64,000 bases of DNA from Halarcobacter bivalviorum (GCF_003346815.1 NZ_CP031217.1:868001-932000), one strand, 5' to 3'; shown: positions 37,027 to 47,716, numbered from the stretch's first letter. Numbers and translations: made by a program. Notes: a model not told the origin generated them from the sequence alone.

Positions 37027-37050
37027 TAAGACAAGGGAAACCTTGTCTTA
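37027..37050 (+). terminator. Stem-loop with GAAA tetraloop
   Basis: TAAGACAAGG pairs with CCTTGTCTTA over 10 bp around a GAAA tetraloop, 18 bases after the peroxiredoxin stop. No T run on the + strand, so termination may be partial and the following thioredoxin gene may be read through. Confidence 0.6.
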
Positions 37051-37107
37051 ATACTTAATACACAAAAAAATTGTATACTTCTTTGAAAACTCTTCAAGGT
37101 CTCCTAA

Positions 37108-37602
37108 ATGAAAGATAAAATCAAAAAATATTTTAAAGAATTTATACTCTTTGCACTAGTTTTGTTTATTGTATCAAATGCCCTAAGTTATTATCGTTCT
37201 TCTGATTTAAATAAAAATGATTTTGATATAAAAAGTGTGAAATTATTAGATGACACAATTTATACTATTGTTGAAAACAAACCTCTTATAATACATTTTT
37301 GGGCAACTTGGTGTCCAACTTGTCATCTTGAAGCTGCAAACATAGAGAGAATTTCTAAGGATTATGAAGTTATTACTATTGCTGTTCAATCGGGTACAAA
37401 AGAAGAAATAGAGAGTTATTTACAAAAAAACAAACTCTCTTTTAAAGTAGTAAATGATGAAAATGCTTACCACTCTACAAAGTTTAATATTAGTGTTTTC
37501 CCTACTACTTTAATCTACGATAGCAATAAAAATTTAAAATTTAGTGAAGTTGGTTATACAACTACGGCTGGATTATATTCAAGAATGGCCCTTATAAAAT
37601 AA
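37108..37602 (+). CDS. Membrane-anchored thioredoxin-like disulfide reductase (TlpA/ScsD type)
   Basis: A 164-residue protein with one N-terminal membrane helix (about 11-28) and a periplasmic thioredoxin fold. The active site is WATWCPTCHLE (Cys69, Cys72), with cis-Pro loop VFPTTLIYD. Such proteins reduce disulfides in the periplasm, for example in cytochrome maturation or copper protection. It lies 99 bp after the peroxiredoxin gene on the same strand. Confidence 0.85.
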   Translation: MKDKIKKYFKEFILFALVLFIVSNALSYYRSSDLNKNDFDIKSVKLLDDTIYTIVENKPLIIHFWATWCPTCHLEAANIERISKDYEVITIAVQSGTKEEIESYLQKNKLSFKVVNDENAYHSTKFNISVFPTTLIYDSNKNLKFSEVGYTTTAGLYSRMALIK

Positions 37603-37721
37603 TAAAATATCTATTTTTATTTCTAAAAAAGTTTTTTTTCTTTGTTTTTAGTTATTAATGTAATTAATAATTATACTTTACTTTAAAAATAACCATTACT
37701 AATATGTTTTTAGCCAATAAG

Positions 37722-37730
37722 TGCTATAAT
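37722..37730 (+). promoter_or_regulatory. Extended -10 promoter of the chemoreceptor gene
   Basis: TGCTATAAT 23 bases before the ATG, with GAAGGAG as ribosome binding site. The upstream 120 bases are T/A-rich and hold no gene. Confidence 0.6.
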
Positions 37731-37753
37731 ACGGTGTTTAGAAGGAGAGTGTA

Positions 37754-40306
37754 ATGTTCAAGAATATGAGTATTCAGAAAAAATTTTCTTTTGTTACAGT
37801 AATTATAATTTTTGTTTCATTAGTTATAAGTTTACTTATTTTTAACTATTATAAAAATATTACTGAAGAAGAAATTTACAAAAATACATTAAATGAATTA
37901 AAAATTCATATAGATGAGAGTATCCAAGTAAAAATGGATGTTGGTATTTCAAATGCATTGTCAATTGCAAATGATGGAAGAATCAAGAAGTCTCTTAGGG
38001 AAGATAACAGAGAATTAGCAATTCTTAGTTTAAAAACTATATCAAAAGAGATGAAAGATCATACACCTTTTAAAAATATAAAGGTACATATTCATACTAA
38101 AGATAATAAATCTTTTGTAAGAGCTTGGAAAACAGATAAGTTTGGGGATGACTTAAGTTCATTTAGACATAGTGTAGTTAAAGTTAATACTACAAATGAA
38201 CCTGTAAATACAATGGAATTAGGTAAGGCTGGACTTAGTTTAAGAACGGTTGTTCCAATAAAAGATGATGATGGTTCTCACTTAGGTTCTTTAGAGTTTA
38301 TCCAAGGTTTAAATTCTGTTGCTAAGAAATTTGATAAAGAGAAAGATGCCTTTTTATTATTAATGGACTTAAAGGTACAAAAAGTAGAACTGTTTGATGA
38401 AACAAACAAGTTTAAAGATTATCTAATTTCACAAAAGTTTGTAAATAAAGAGTTTTTAGAAGATGCAAAAACTATTGATATGGATAAACTTTTAAATGAT
38501 GGTTATTTAATAAGTAATAAATATTTTTATACAAGTATAGAAGTAAAGGATTTTAGGGATAAAAATCTTGGATTATATTTAGCTGCAAGACCTTTAGCTA
38601 TTGTTGAAGAGACAATATATAATGCAGAAAAATTTATTAATACTTCAATTTTGATTTTAGTTGTTTTTGGTCTAATTGTTTTAGTTGCTATTTTATTTAA
38701 CTTAAAAAATACAGTTATTAAGCCTTTAAATATTTTAACAAATGCAATTAGTGATCTTATAAAAAACAATGATCCAAGCCAAAAAATAAAGCTTGAAAGA
38801 AATGATGAAGTAGGGCTTTTAGCTAGTAAATTCAATAAATATCTTGATAATATTGAAGAGGGATTAAAACAAGATGCTATAGTTATTAGTGAAGCAATCG
38901 ATATTGTGGAAAAAGCAAAAGATGGTTTTTATACATATAAAATAGATGCAAAAGCTTCAAATAAAGAGGTTGAACTTTTAAAACAAAATATTAATCAAAT
39001 GTTAGAAGTGACAAGAGATAATATTGAGATGGTAACCCTTGCTTTAATTGAGTTTGGAAATGCAAAATATGACTATAAAATAAAAAGTGATAAAAGTGGA
39101 AATATTGGTTCTTTAACAAAAGGAGCAAATGCTTTAGGAGACTCTATTTCAGAAATTCTATCAATGATTGATAGAACAGGTAAGAGTTTATCTATTAATT
39201 CAAATGAGTTAGCAGCAACTTCAGAACAACTATCTGCTTCTGCAACACAGCAAGCAGCTTCGTTAGAAGAGACAGCAGCTGCAGTTGAAGAGATAACTTC
39301 TACAATTGTTTCAACAGGTGAAAGAGCAAAAGAGATGTCTAAAATTGCACAAGAGTTAAAAACAACAAGTGCAGAAGATGATAAATTAGCTCATAGAACT
39401 GGTAAATCAATGGAAGAGATTGATAATGCAACTGATGATATTGTTGAAGCAATTACAATAATTGACCAAATTGCATTCCAAACAAATATTCTTTCGCTTA
39501 ATGCAGCTGTTGAAGCTGCAACTGCTGGTGAGGCAGGTAAAGGTTTTGCTGTTGTTGCTGCTGAGGTTAGAAATCTAGCAAATAGATCAGCAGAAGCTGC
39601 AAAACAGATTAAAGATTTAGTTACTTTTGCTCAAGAGAAAACAAAAGAGGGTAAAGAGACTGCTGATAAAATGGTAGAAAGTTTCAATTATCTAAATGAA
39701 AAAGTTGCACAAGTAACAAGTAATGTAAATGAAGTTACATTAGCTACAAATGAACAAACAAGAGCAATGGAACAGATAAATTCTGTAATTACTCAACTTG
39801 ATAAAGCTACGCAAGAGAATGCAAATGCTTCAGAGATAGTTTCTCAAAAAGCCATGACTCTAAGTGAAATAGCTTCAAGATTGGTAGCTGTGATAAATAG
39901 AACAAAGTTTGATACTTCTAAATCAAATCAAGTTTGTGATGTAGATTTAGTATTTGATACTACAAAATTAAAACTTGACCATATCGCTTTTAAAGAGACA
40001 AACTTTAAAGAGCTAGGAAATGGTAAAACAGCAAAAGTTAAAACTCATACAGAGTGTGCCCTTGGAAAATGGATTGCAGCACATTCAAATGAAAACTTTA
40101 CAAAAAATAGTGATTGGAATGAATTATTAATAGCTCATGAGAAAGTTCATAGCAATGTTCAAAAATATATTGATATAGATGCAAAAGATAAAACTGATAA
40201 AGTTCTTCATAATATTGCACAAGATATTGAAGAGAATACTTCAAAAGTATTTAATTATATTGATAAAATTAAAGAACATAGATGTGAGGATTTAAGAAAC
40301 TCATAA
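37754..40306 (+). CDS. Methyl-accepting chemotaxis protein with C-terminal CZB zinc domain
   Basis: An 850-residue chemoreceptor: TM1 (about 13-30), a periplasmic Cache-like sensor (to about 292), TM2 (about 297-314), a HAMP region with a second HAMP-like linker, the MCP signalling domain ([37 protein letters not shown]), and a C-terminal CZB domain. The CZB zinc ligands are His743, Cys768 (in ECALGKW), His795 and His799. CZB domains bind zinc and can sense hypochlorite through the Cys. It signals through CheW/CheA; no che gene is in the window. Confidence 0.92.
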   Translation: MFKNMSIQKKFSFVTVIIIFVSLVISLLIFNYYKNITEEEIYKNTLNELKIHIDESIQVKMDVGISNALSIANDGRIKKSLREDNRELAILSLKTISKEMKDHTPFKNIKVHIHTKDNKSFVRAWKTDKFGDDLSSFRHSVVKVNTTNEPVNTMELGKAGLSLRTVVPIKDDDGSHLGSLEFIQGLNSVAKKFDKEKDAFLLLMDLKVQKVELFDETNKFKDYLISQKFVNKEFLEDAKTIDMDKLLNDGYLISNKYFYTSIEVKDFRDKNLGLYLAARPLAIVEETIYNAEKFINTSILILVVFGLIVLVAILFNLKNTVIKPLNILTNAISDLIKNNDPSQKIKLERNDEVGLLASKFNKYLDNIEEGLKQDAIVISEAIDIVEKAKDGFYTYKIDAKASNKEVELLKQNINQMLEVTRDNIEMVTLALIEFGNAKYDYKIKSDKSGNIGSLTKGANALGDSISEILSMIDRTGKSLSINSNELAATSEQLSASATQQAASLEETAAAVEEITSTIVSTGERAKEMSKIAQELKTTSAEDDKLAHRTGKSMEEIDNATDDIVEAITIIDQIAFQTNILSLNAAVEAATAGEAGKGFAVVAAEVRNLANRSAEAAKQIKDLVTFAQEKTKEGKETADKMVESFNYLNEKVAQVTSNVNEVTLATNEQTRAMEQINSVITQLDKATQENANASEIVSQKAMTLSEIASRLVAVINRTKFDTSKSNQVCDVDLVFDTTKLKLDHIAFKETNFKELGNGKTAKVKTHTECALGKWIAAHSNENFTKNSDWNELLIAHEKVHSNVQKYIDIDAKDKTDKVLHNIAQDIEENTSKVFNYIDKIKEHRCEDLRNS

Positions 40307-40314
40307 TCTTAAAA

Positions 40315-40340
40315 GGAGAAAGGAGGATTTTCCTTTCTTC
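40315..40340. terminator. Hairpin between the convergent chemoreceptor and cyclase genes
   Basis: AGAAAGGA pairs with TCCTTTCT around a 6-base loop, with a further G-T and G-C pair at the base. It lies between the MCP stop and the cyclase stop. Confidence 0.65.
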
Positions 40341-43300
40341 TATTTTGTGTATAAAACAAACTGATTTCTTCCTTTTTCTTTTGCTTCATATAGAGCATCA
40401 TCTGTATTATTATAAATTGCTTCAGAGCTCTCTATTTTTTCTCCTGTTTCTACATAAAGACCTATTGAAACAGTTACATAATTACTTGCTTTATTAAAGT
40501 TATGTTCTATTTTTAAATCTTCAATTCTTTTATTTACTATTTGTGCAAATTCAAGAGCATTTTCTTTAAAGTGTGGAGTAAAAATTATAGCAAACTCTTC
40601 TCCTCCTATCCTAAAACCATAATCTGAAGAGCGTTTTGTTAAAGAGTTTACTGTTTTTCCTATCTCTTTTAAAACAATATCTCCTTTAGGGTGTCCATAG
40701 TTATCATTATATTGTTTAAAACAATCTACATCAAAAATTATAAGGGCAAAATAGTGTTGGTCTCTTTTTGCTCTATTTATCTCTCTTTCTAATATTTCAT
40801 TAAAATATCGTCTATTATAAAGATTTGTAAGTTCATCTGTAATTGAAATCTCTTCAATTCTTTTTTTGTCAGTTATATCATGTCTAATCGAGGTGTAACC
40901 TATAATTTCATTTTTTTTGTTAAATACAGGAGAGATATTTGCACTTACCCAATAATGACTACCATCTTTCTTTCTATTTTTGATTTCACCTTTCCATGTT
41001 TTACCTTCAAGTAAAGTTTCCCATAGTTCTATAAATAACTTTTTAGGTGTATCTTTATGTCTAATAATTCGATGGTTTTTACCCAATAACTCCTCTTTCT
41101 TATAGCCACTTATTTTACAAAAAGCTTTTGAAACTTGAGTTATATTTCCTTCTAAATCTGTTGAAGAAGTTAAAACATGTTCATCTACTATTTTTATATA
41201 TTTTTTCATATCTTCATTAAGCTTATTAATTTGTCTATTTTTATATGTTATAAGAAGAATGATAAATAAAAAAATAGTAGCAATAATAAGAATTTTTCCT
41301 AAATTTAAATGCTCTTCATAAGTTACAGAGTTCCATTTATTAAATAGTTTTTCTTTTTTTTCATCAGAAATTGATAATAGAATTTTATTGATAATACTAT
41401 TTAAAACAAAATCTTCTTTTTTAGTAGCTATAGATAACTCCCATAAATCTTCCACTTCTCCAGAAATTTTTAAACTATTTGAAAAGTTTTTTTGAATCTC
41501 AAAGCCAACAGTAGGTAATAATCCAATAAGAGCAAAAACTTTGTTTTTTTGAACTTTTTTTAATCCTTCATTTATAGAAGTTACTTCAACAAATTCTATA
41601 TTTGGATATTTTGATTGAAGAGTCTCTTTGTATGAATAATCTTTTACATAGGCTACTTTTCTTTTCCCTATGGCTTTTAAATTAGCAATATATGGTTCTT
41701 TTAGTGTTGTTGCAATAACTAAAGGATAAGAAAGAAAAGGTTTTGAAAAATTTAAAAACTTTTTTCTTTGTGAGGTTTTGTGAATAAAAGGTACTAATTC
41801 ACAAGAACCATTTTTAATTTTCTCTAAAGTATTGCTCCAAGAAGTAGTTGTTACTAAATTAAAAGTGACACCTAGTTTTTCTTCAAAGATTTTTATATAT
41901 TCAGAACTTAATCCTAGATGATTATTATCTTCTATCTTATCAAGAGGCATCCAGTTTGGATCTATACAGTAGTTTATTGTTTTTTTATTTTCTAAATAGT
42001 CATATTCTAATTTGCTAAATTCTATATGGTCTTCATAATTTTTTATAAGCCAGTCTGCTTTTAGTTTGGCAAGTTTATTATGCTTAATTGTTTGATTTGC
42101 TTTTTCTAGAACTGATTTTAAAAGTAGATTATCTTTTTTAACTCCAATATATAAAGGAGTATTTATAGGAAGTTTACTCTCTTGAGTAAGTTTAATAGTT
42201 TTTATATTACTAAGCCAATCATTATTAATAAAATATTCAATTGTAGAGAGATTATCAATTACTGCATCAGCTTCAGAATTTGAAACAGCTTCTAAAGCTT
42301 CTTTGGTTGTTTTAGTGGTAAGTAGCTTTATATCCGGGTATTTTTCTCTTATTATCTCTTCTAAAAAGGTATTTTTTAAAATAGCAAGAGTTTTTCCTTT
42401 TAAATCATTCATTGATTTAATAGTTGAATTTTTTTTCACTCCTAAAGCAGTAAGAAAATGAACATCAGAAAATTCTGTAAAATCCATATATTTTTCTCTC
42501 TCTTGATTTCGAACAATATTTGGAAGAAGATCTATCTCTGCATTCTTTATCATTTCTAATGCATTTGTCCAAGACTCAGCACTAATAAACTCAACTTTAA
42601 TATTTAATACTTCTGCTAAGAGTTTCATATACTCAATTGTATAACCTTTAGCTTGGTCTGCAATTTCAAAGTTATAAGGAGCAAAAGATTTTAGATTTTG
42701 TATTTTTATGATTTTTTTATTAAGTAAGTAGTTTTTTTCTTCTTTTGTTAGATTTAAATCATTATTATTTATATAATCTTCAAAGATAAAATCATTTAAA
42801 TTAAGTTCATTTTTTATTAAGCCATACTCTTTATATAAATCATTAATATATTTTACTCTTCCTTTATCTAAATATCCTAAAGGAATTGTATCTTTGGAAA
42901 TAAGACTCTCTATAGCTTTAGCTTCATATGTTAAATGTTCAATTGATTTAGAAGTATTATATTTTTCTTTTATTATTTGTATAATTTCTTCTTTGTTTTC
43001 AAGAGCATATTTCCAACCTTTTAGGGTGGCTTCTTTAAACTTCTTTACTCTATTAGGATGTTCTAATGCTTCTTTTTTACTTGTAAATAAGATATCTCCA
43101 TATATATCAATACCATAATTCATTGGATTAATAATATTAATTTCAACACCTTTTTCTTTAAATAAATAAGGTTCATTTGTAATATATGCAGGCATAATAT
43201 CTGCTTGCTTATTTATAATCTTTTGATAATCGTTTTTCTCTCTTTTTCTAATTAGGTTTGGGTCTAAATGAAATTTTTTTAGTAAAGCTAAAATAGAAAA

Positions 43301-43708
43301 GCCATCTGTATCATTCGGATAGAAAATCATATTCTTATTATCTAAATTGTAAACAGTTGAGATATTACTATCTTTTCTTGAAATTAAAATATTTGCAGAA
43401 TGTTGGAAGATTGGAGAAACAATTACAATTGGTTCTTTTCTTTCTTGATATAAGAATAGTACTGAATCTGCAACACCATATTGTGCATCATTATCCACAA
43501 CTTGTTGAATATTATTGTATTTTAAATCTCTTTGTTTAATTTCTACATCTAAGCCTAACTCTTTATAGAAGCCTTTTTCTTTTGCAGCGTAATATCCTGC
43601 AAATTGAAATTGATGAAACCATTTTAGTTGTAATATTACTTTTTCATTTGCAAAAAGAGTAGAGCTTAATAAGAGTAAACAAAGAAAAAGAAAATTATTT
43701 TTTAACAT
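40340..43708 (-). CDS. Diguanylate cyclase with NMT1-like and two SBP_bac_3 sensor domains
   Basis: A 1122-residue sensor. After a signal peptide (residues 1-20) come an NMT1/THI5-like domain (24-300, LQLKWFHQFQFAGYYAA), a first SBP_bac_3 domain (332-555), a second (575-795), one TM helix (804-822), a PAS domain (about 840-950) and GGDEF (955-1122). The active site is GGEEF (1035-1039), and an inhibitory RxxD site (Arg1026-Asp1029) sits five residues before it, so product inhibition is expected. It should make c-di-GMP in response to periplasmic ligands. It diverges from an SBP-kinase pair. Confidence 0.92.
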   Translation of the reverse strand: MLKNNFLFLCLLLLSSTLFANEKVILQLKWFHQFQFAGYYAAKEKGFYKELGLDVEIKQRDLKYNNIQQVVDNDAQYGVADSVLFLYQERKEPIVIVSPIFQHSANILISRKDSNISTVYNLDNKNMIFYPNDTDGFSILALLKKFHLDPNLIRKREKNDYQKIINKQADIMPAYITNEPYLFKEKGVEINIINPMNYGIDIYGDILFTSKKEALEHPNRVKKFKEATLKGWKYALENKEEIIQIIKEKYNTSKSIEHLTYEAKAIESLISKDTIPLGYLDKGRVKYINDLYKEYGLIKNELNLNDFIFEDYINNNDLNLTKEEKNYLLNKKIIKIQNLKSFAPYNFEIADQAKGYTIEYMKLLAEVLNIKVEFISAESWTNALEMIKNAEIDLLPNIVRNQEREKYMDFTEFSDVHFLTALGVKKNSTIKSMNDLKGKTLAILKNTFLEEIIREKYPDIKLLTTKTTKEALEAVSNSEADAVIDNLSTIEYFINNDWLSNIKTIKLTQESKLPINTPLYIGVKKDNLLLKSVLEKANQTIKHNKLAKLKADWLIKNYEDHIEFSKLEYDYLENKKTINYCIDPNWMPLDKIEDNNHLGLSSEYIKIFEEKLGVTFNLVTTTSWSNTLEKIKNGSCELVPFIHKTSQRKKFLNFSKPFLSYPLVIATTLKEPYIANLKAIGKRKVAYVKDYSYKETLQSKYPNIEFVEVTSINEGLKKVQKNKVFALIGLLPTVGFEIQKNFSNSLKISGEVEDLWELSIATKKEDFVLNSIINKILLSISDEKKEKLFNKWNSVTYEEHLNLGKILIIATIFLFIILLITYKNRQINKLNEDMKKYIKIVDEHVLTSSTDLEGNITQVSKAFCKISGYKKEELLGKNHRIIRHKDTPKKLFIELWETLLEGKTWKGEIKNRKKDGSHYWVSANISPVFNKKNEIIGYTSIRHDITDKKRIEEISITDELTNLYNRRYFNEILEREINRAKRDQHYFALIIFDVDCFKQYNDNYGHPKGDIVLKEIGKTVNSLTKRSSDYGFRIGGEEFAIIFTPHFKENALEFAQIVNKRIEDLKIEHNFNKASNYVTVSIGLYVETGEKIESSEAIYNNTDDALYEAKEKGRNQFVLYTK

Positions 43709-43840
43709 GCTGTTTCCTTTTTAGGTAGACATAAATAATACAGAATGTATATTTTAAAATTACTTTTAAATTACCTTTAAAAATTTTAGCTTATTTTATA
43801 TTAAATATTAAAAATTATGATATGATTAATTAGCTGTATT

Positions 43841-43846
43841 TATAAT
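43841..43846 (+). promoter_or_regulatory. -10 box upstream of the solute-binding protein gene
   Basis: TATAAT in the 170-bp divergent region, 33 bases before the ATG. The rest of the region is A/T-rich with no further clear signal. Confidence 0.45.
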
Positions 43847-43878
43847 AAATTTAAAAATTATTTTTATTTGAGGTTTTA

Positions 43879-44673
43879 ATGATGCATTTAATTAATAAAT
43901 CTATTCTATTTTTTCTATTTTTAATATTAAATTCTTATGCAAATGACAAAAGTATTCTTGATAAAGTTATTAGTACAAATGAATTAAAAGTATGTGTGTG
44001 GCCTCAATATTATGGAATTTCTTATGTTGACCCAAGAACACAGAATATTGAAGGTATTGATAGTGATTTAGCAGTAGAATTAGCAAAAGATTTAAATGTA
44101 AATTTAAAATTTGTGAAGAGTTCTTTCCCTAGTTTAATTGAAGATGTAAAAACAAATAAGTGTGATATTGCAATGTATGCAATAGGAAAAACAGAACAAA
44201 GAATAAAACAAATTAGATTTACTTCTGCTCACTTACAAAGTGATATTTATGCAATTACAACTACTTCTAATAAAAAAATTAAATCTTGGAATGATATAGA
44301 TAAAAAAGGAGTTGTAGTTGCAGTTGCTAAAGAAACTTATCATGAAACTGTAATGAAAGAGAGACTTCAAAATGCAAGTTTAGTTGTTATTCAAGGTTTT
44401 AAGCAAAGAGAAGAAGAAGTTCAAGCTGGAAGAGCAGATGTTTTTATGACTGATTATCCTTATGCTAAAAAAATGCTTGCACAAACTCAATGGGCAAGAG
44501 TTGTAAAACCTGAAAAAGTATATTATCTAAGTGAATATGCTTGGGCAGTAGCCTACGGAGATGACAAATTCTATAATAGAATTGAAATCTTTATTCGAAA
44601 AATTAAAAAAGATGGAAGACTACTTTCAATCGCAAAAAAACATGGTCTTGAACCAATCTTAAAACTTAAATAA
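43879..44673 (+). CDS. Periplasmic solute-binding protein (SBP_bac_3), probably a sensor partner
   Basis: A 264-residue protein with a signal peptide (about 1-22, ending SYANDKS) and the type II periplasmic-binding fold of polar amino-acid receptors: LKVCVWPQYYGISYVDP, GIDSDLAVELAKDL, KCDIAMYAIGKTEQR, GRADVFMTDYPYA. No permease or ATPase gene is nearby. The gene is followed 24 bp later by a histidine kinase and faces a cyclase with similar domains, so a role in ligand sensing is more likely than uptake. Inferred from context. Confidence 0.85.
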   Translation: MMHLINKSILFFLFLILNSYANDKSILDKVISTNELKVCVWPQYYGISYVDPRTQNIEGIDSDLAVELAKDLNVNLKFVKSSFPSLIEDVKTNKCDIAMYAIGKTEQRIKQIRFTSAHLQSDIYAITTTSNKKIKSWNDIDKKGVVVAVAKETYHETVMKERLQNASLVVIQGFKQREEEVQAGRADVFMTDYPYAKKMLAQTQWARVVKPEKVYYLSEYAWAVAYGDDKFYNRIEIFIRKIKKDGRLLSIAKKHGLEPILKLK

Positions 44674-44697
44674 TCAAATAAAACTTGGTATAGTAAT

Positions 44698-47136
44698 ATG
44701 GCTAGTAAAATAAAATTATTATTAGGTGTAATTTTTGCCTTTTTTATAATTATAATTAGTATTTTAGTTTCTTCTTCCATTTTAAAAGAAGAAGCAGTGG
44801 AAAACTATCTTACAATCTCTAAATTAAATGCAAAATCTTTCTCAAAAGAGTTAAACCAAGATTTAGCAAATATTGAACAAACAATTGTAAATATAAAATC
44901 TATTTTAAAACTTGATGATAAAAATGAAAATATAAATAGAAGATTAGAAGAAATAATAAGAGCCTATCCTCAAATTAGATCAATGAATATTCTTCAAAAT
45001 GAAAAAATAAAATTTAGTTCTAATTTATATAACATAGGTCTACATATTCAAAATCAAAACTTCTATCCTAAACCTATTTTTGACGATAAAATCTTAAAAA
45101 TTAATACTCCTTGGATAGGAAGAGATTTTATCTCTGGAAGTGATGTTTATACTCAAGAAGAGAGTTTTGATTCAACTACACAATCTTTTATTCCTATTTC
45201 GAAAAAAATAGTTTTAGGAAAAGAAGAGTTTGATGTAATTATAAATTTAAATAGTGACTATTTTAAAGATAGATTTTTTAGTAATATCTCTTCTTCTGAA
45301 ATTATTTTTGAAATGATCAGATTGGATGGAGTTCTTCTTGTCTCTACAAATGAGCATAGACAAATTGGTAAAAAGATTAAAAGAAGTGACCTTTTACAAG
45401 CAGCTATTTCAAAAAATCAATATACGGGAATTGAAATAATTGATGATGTTAAATATATGGTAACTTATATTTTAACAGATAGTTATCCTTTAAGTATTGT
45501 TGTTAAATTAAATTTTGAAAAGAGCCTTGCAAGTTGGAATAAAAAACAATATAACTTCTTCATAATTACTACAATCATTGTTATTTTAAGTATTTTAATT
45601 GCACTATTTTTCTTCTATTTATATAATAGAAAAAAAGAGCAAGAGTTAAAGCTTCAAAAAAGACAAATTCAAGACCAAGAGAAGTTTAAACTACTATTTC
45701 AAGATTCTCATTTCTTAGCTACAGTTATTGATTGTGATGGAAAAATAATTGAGATGAATAATCTTGCTTTAGAGTTCTTAGGCCAAACCTTTGAAGAAAT
45801 AAAGAATAAAAGCTTTTGGGATTTAAAGTGTTGGAGAGAAGAAGATAAAGAGATAATAAAAGAAAAAGTTAGTAACTTTTATCAAAAAAAATATCAAGAT
45901 GAACTTATTGCAATAAATAAATTTAATGAAGAGAGAATAATTGATTTTACCCTATCTTCAATAATAAAAGAAGAGCAAAGGCTTTTAGTTATTATTGGAC
46001 TTGATATAACAGTTAAAAGAGAGAAAGAAAATAAGTTAAAGCAAGCATATACTGTTTTTAGTAATACTAGAGATGGAATTATGATTACTGATAAAAATAC
46101 CACAGTATTAGATGTAAATAAAGCCTTTGAGAAGATTACAGGTTATACAAAAAACGATATTGTGAATAAAAAAGTAAGTATCTTAAAATCAGTTGTTCAT
46201 ACAAAAGAGTTTTATAAAAAAATGTGGAAAAATATCTCAGAAAAAGGTTTTTGGGAAGGAGAAATCACAAATAAAAATAAAAATGGAGCTCTTTTTATTG
46301 AATGGCTTACTATTAATACTATTTATGATGAAAATAAAAATGTAGTAAATTATATAGGAATCTTTAGTGATATTACCGAACAAAAAACAAGAGAGAAACT
46401 TTTAAAAGAGAAAGATTATGCTCTTTTCCAACAATCAAAAATGGCTGCAATGGGAGAAATGATAGGAAATATTGCTCACCAATGGAGACAACCTTTATCT
46501 GTGATTTCAACTGCTGCAACTGGTATTTTGGTACAAAAAAGTATAGGAATAAATGATCCTGAAAATGAAGAAAAATCTTTAAATGCAATAAATAGGTCAG
46601 CTCAATATTTATCTCAAACAATAGAAGATTTTAGAGGTTTTTTAAAGCTTGATAAAGAAGTAAAACTTTTTAATATAAGTAAAACTATAAATGAATCTTT
46701 ATCTCTATCAAGTATGAATAGAAAAAATAAACAAATTGCTGTAATAACTAATTTAGAAGAAGAGATAGAAGTCTATGGTATAAAAAATGAGTTTATTCAA
46801 GTAATGATGAATATACTAAAAAATGCAGAAGATGCTTTAGTAGATAAAAAATCTGATAAATTTATTTTTATAGATTCTTTTTTGGAAGATCAAAAAGTTG
46901 TTATAAAAATAAAAGATAATGCAGGGGGAATAGATTCAAAAATTATGACAAGAGTTTTTGAACCTTACTTTACAACAAAACACCAATCTCAAGGAACAGG
47001 AATAGGTTTATACATGAGTCAAGAGATTATAAAAAATCATATGAAAGGTAAGCTTTTTGTCGAAAATGAAAGCTTTGAATTTATGAGTAAAAATTTTACA
47101 GGAGCTTGTTTTATAATAGAACTTCCTTTTAAATAA
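44698..47136 (+). CDS. Membrane PAS-PAS sensor histidine kinase
   Basis: An 812-residue kinase: TM1 (about 7-28), a periplasmic Cache-like domain (29-283), TM2 (285-307), a coiled linker, PAS1 (about 335-440), PAS2 (about 450-560), a dimerisation/phosphoacceptor domain with His594 in NIAHQWRQPLS, and an HATPase domain with NAEDAL, DNAGGID and GTGIGLYMS. The HQWRQPL H-box marks a kinase class common in Campylobacterota. No response regulator is adjacent. Probably one transcript with the solute-binding protein. Confidence 0.9.
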   Translation: MASKIKLLLGVIFAFFIIIISILVSSSILKEEAVENYLTISKLNAKSFSKELNQDLANIEQTIVNIKSILKLDDKNENINRRLEEIIRAYPQIRSMNILQNEKIKFSSNLYNIGLHIQNQNFYPKPIFDDKILKINTPWIGRDFISGSDVYTQEESFDSTTQSFIPISKKIVLGKEEFDVIINLNSDYFKDRFFSNISSSEIIFEMIRLDGVLLVSTNEHRQIGKKIKRSDLLQAAISKNQYTGIEIIDDVKYMVTYILTDSYPLSIVVKLNFEKSLASWNKKQYNFFIITTIIVILSILIALFFFYLYNRKKEQELKLQKRQIQDQEKFKLLFQDSHFLATVIDCDGKIIEMNNLALEFLGQTFEEIKNKSFWDLKCWREEDKEIIKEKVSNFYQKKYQDELIAINKFNEERIIDFTLSSIIKEEQRLLVIIGLDITVKREKENKLKQAYTVFSNTRDGIMITDKNTTVLDVNKAFEKITGYTKNDIVNKKVSILKSVVHTKEFYKKMWKNISEKGFWEGEITNKNKNGALFIEWLTINTIYDENKNVVNYIGIFSDITEQKTREKLLKEKDYALFQQSKMAAMGEMIGNIAHQWRQPLSVISTAATGILVQKSIGINDPENEEKSLNAINRSAQYLSQTIEDFRGFLKLDKEVKLFNISKTINESLSLSSMNRKNKQIAVITNLEEEIEVYGIKNEFIQVMMNILKNAEDALVDKKSDKFIFIDSFLEDQKVVIKIKDNAGGIDSKIMTRVFEPYFTTKHQSQGTGIGLYMSQEIIKNHMKGKLFVENESFEFMSKNFTGACFIIELPFK

Positions 47137-47143
47137 GGAAACT

Positions 47144-47716
47144 CTATTTTTTTCTTACAACAATTGCTTGTTTTCTCATTTTATATAATTCAAAATCTTC
47201 ATTAAAAAATTCATCATATAATACAATTTCAACTCTTTCATCAAAAAGTGTTTTTAGTTCCCCTTCACTTAATAAAAAAGCTGGATTTGAAGGTGGTTTT
47301 TCATTCTCTTCATGAAACATATAAGTCTCTATAAATAAAATGCCATCTTCTTTTAAAGAGTTTACTAATTGAGGAATAATTTTTCTATCTAAAAAGTTTG
47401 TCATAATAATTAAATCATACTCTTCTTTTTCAAACTCAAAGCTATCTAAATCAACAAGTTTTGTTGTGATGTTTTTATTATTTTTATTGTTTAATTCTTC
47501 AAGAGCAACTTCTGAAATATCAATTGAAGTTACTAAAAAATTATTGTTTGCAAGAAAAATTGAGTTTCGTCCAGAACCACAAGCTACATCTAAAGCTTTA
47601 TTCCCTTTTGTAAAAGAAATTACTTCACTTAATTTATTACTTTGAGGTCTATCTTCTAATAAAGTAGGGGTATTTTTATATTTATTATTCCATTTAATTT
47701 TATCTTCAAGTGCCAT
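47144..47716 (-). CDS. Class I SAM-dependent methyltransferase (TehB-like)
   Basis: A 190-residue methyltransferase. Motif I is ALDVACGSGRNSIFLA, the acidic loop is TSIDISEVALEEL, then YDLIIMTNFLDRKIIPQL. The WNNKYK opening and size are close to TehB-type enzymes. Substrate unknown; tellurite-related activity cannot be claimed. It converges on the kinase gene with only 7 bp between stops. Confidence 0.8.
   Translation of the reverse strand: MALEDKIKWNNKYKNTPTLLEDRPQSNKLSEVISFTKGNKALDVACGSGRNSIFLANNNFLVTSIDISEVALEELNNKNNKNITTKLVDLDSFEFEKEEYDLIIMTNFLDRKIIPQLVNSLKEDGILFIETYMFHEENEKPPSNPAFLLSEGELKTLFDERVEIVLYDEFFNEDFELYKMRKQAIVVRKK

Noticed and set aside
43879-44673. Amino-acid ABC transporter operon
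   Set aside because: No permease or ATPase gene is present; a sensor kinase follows.
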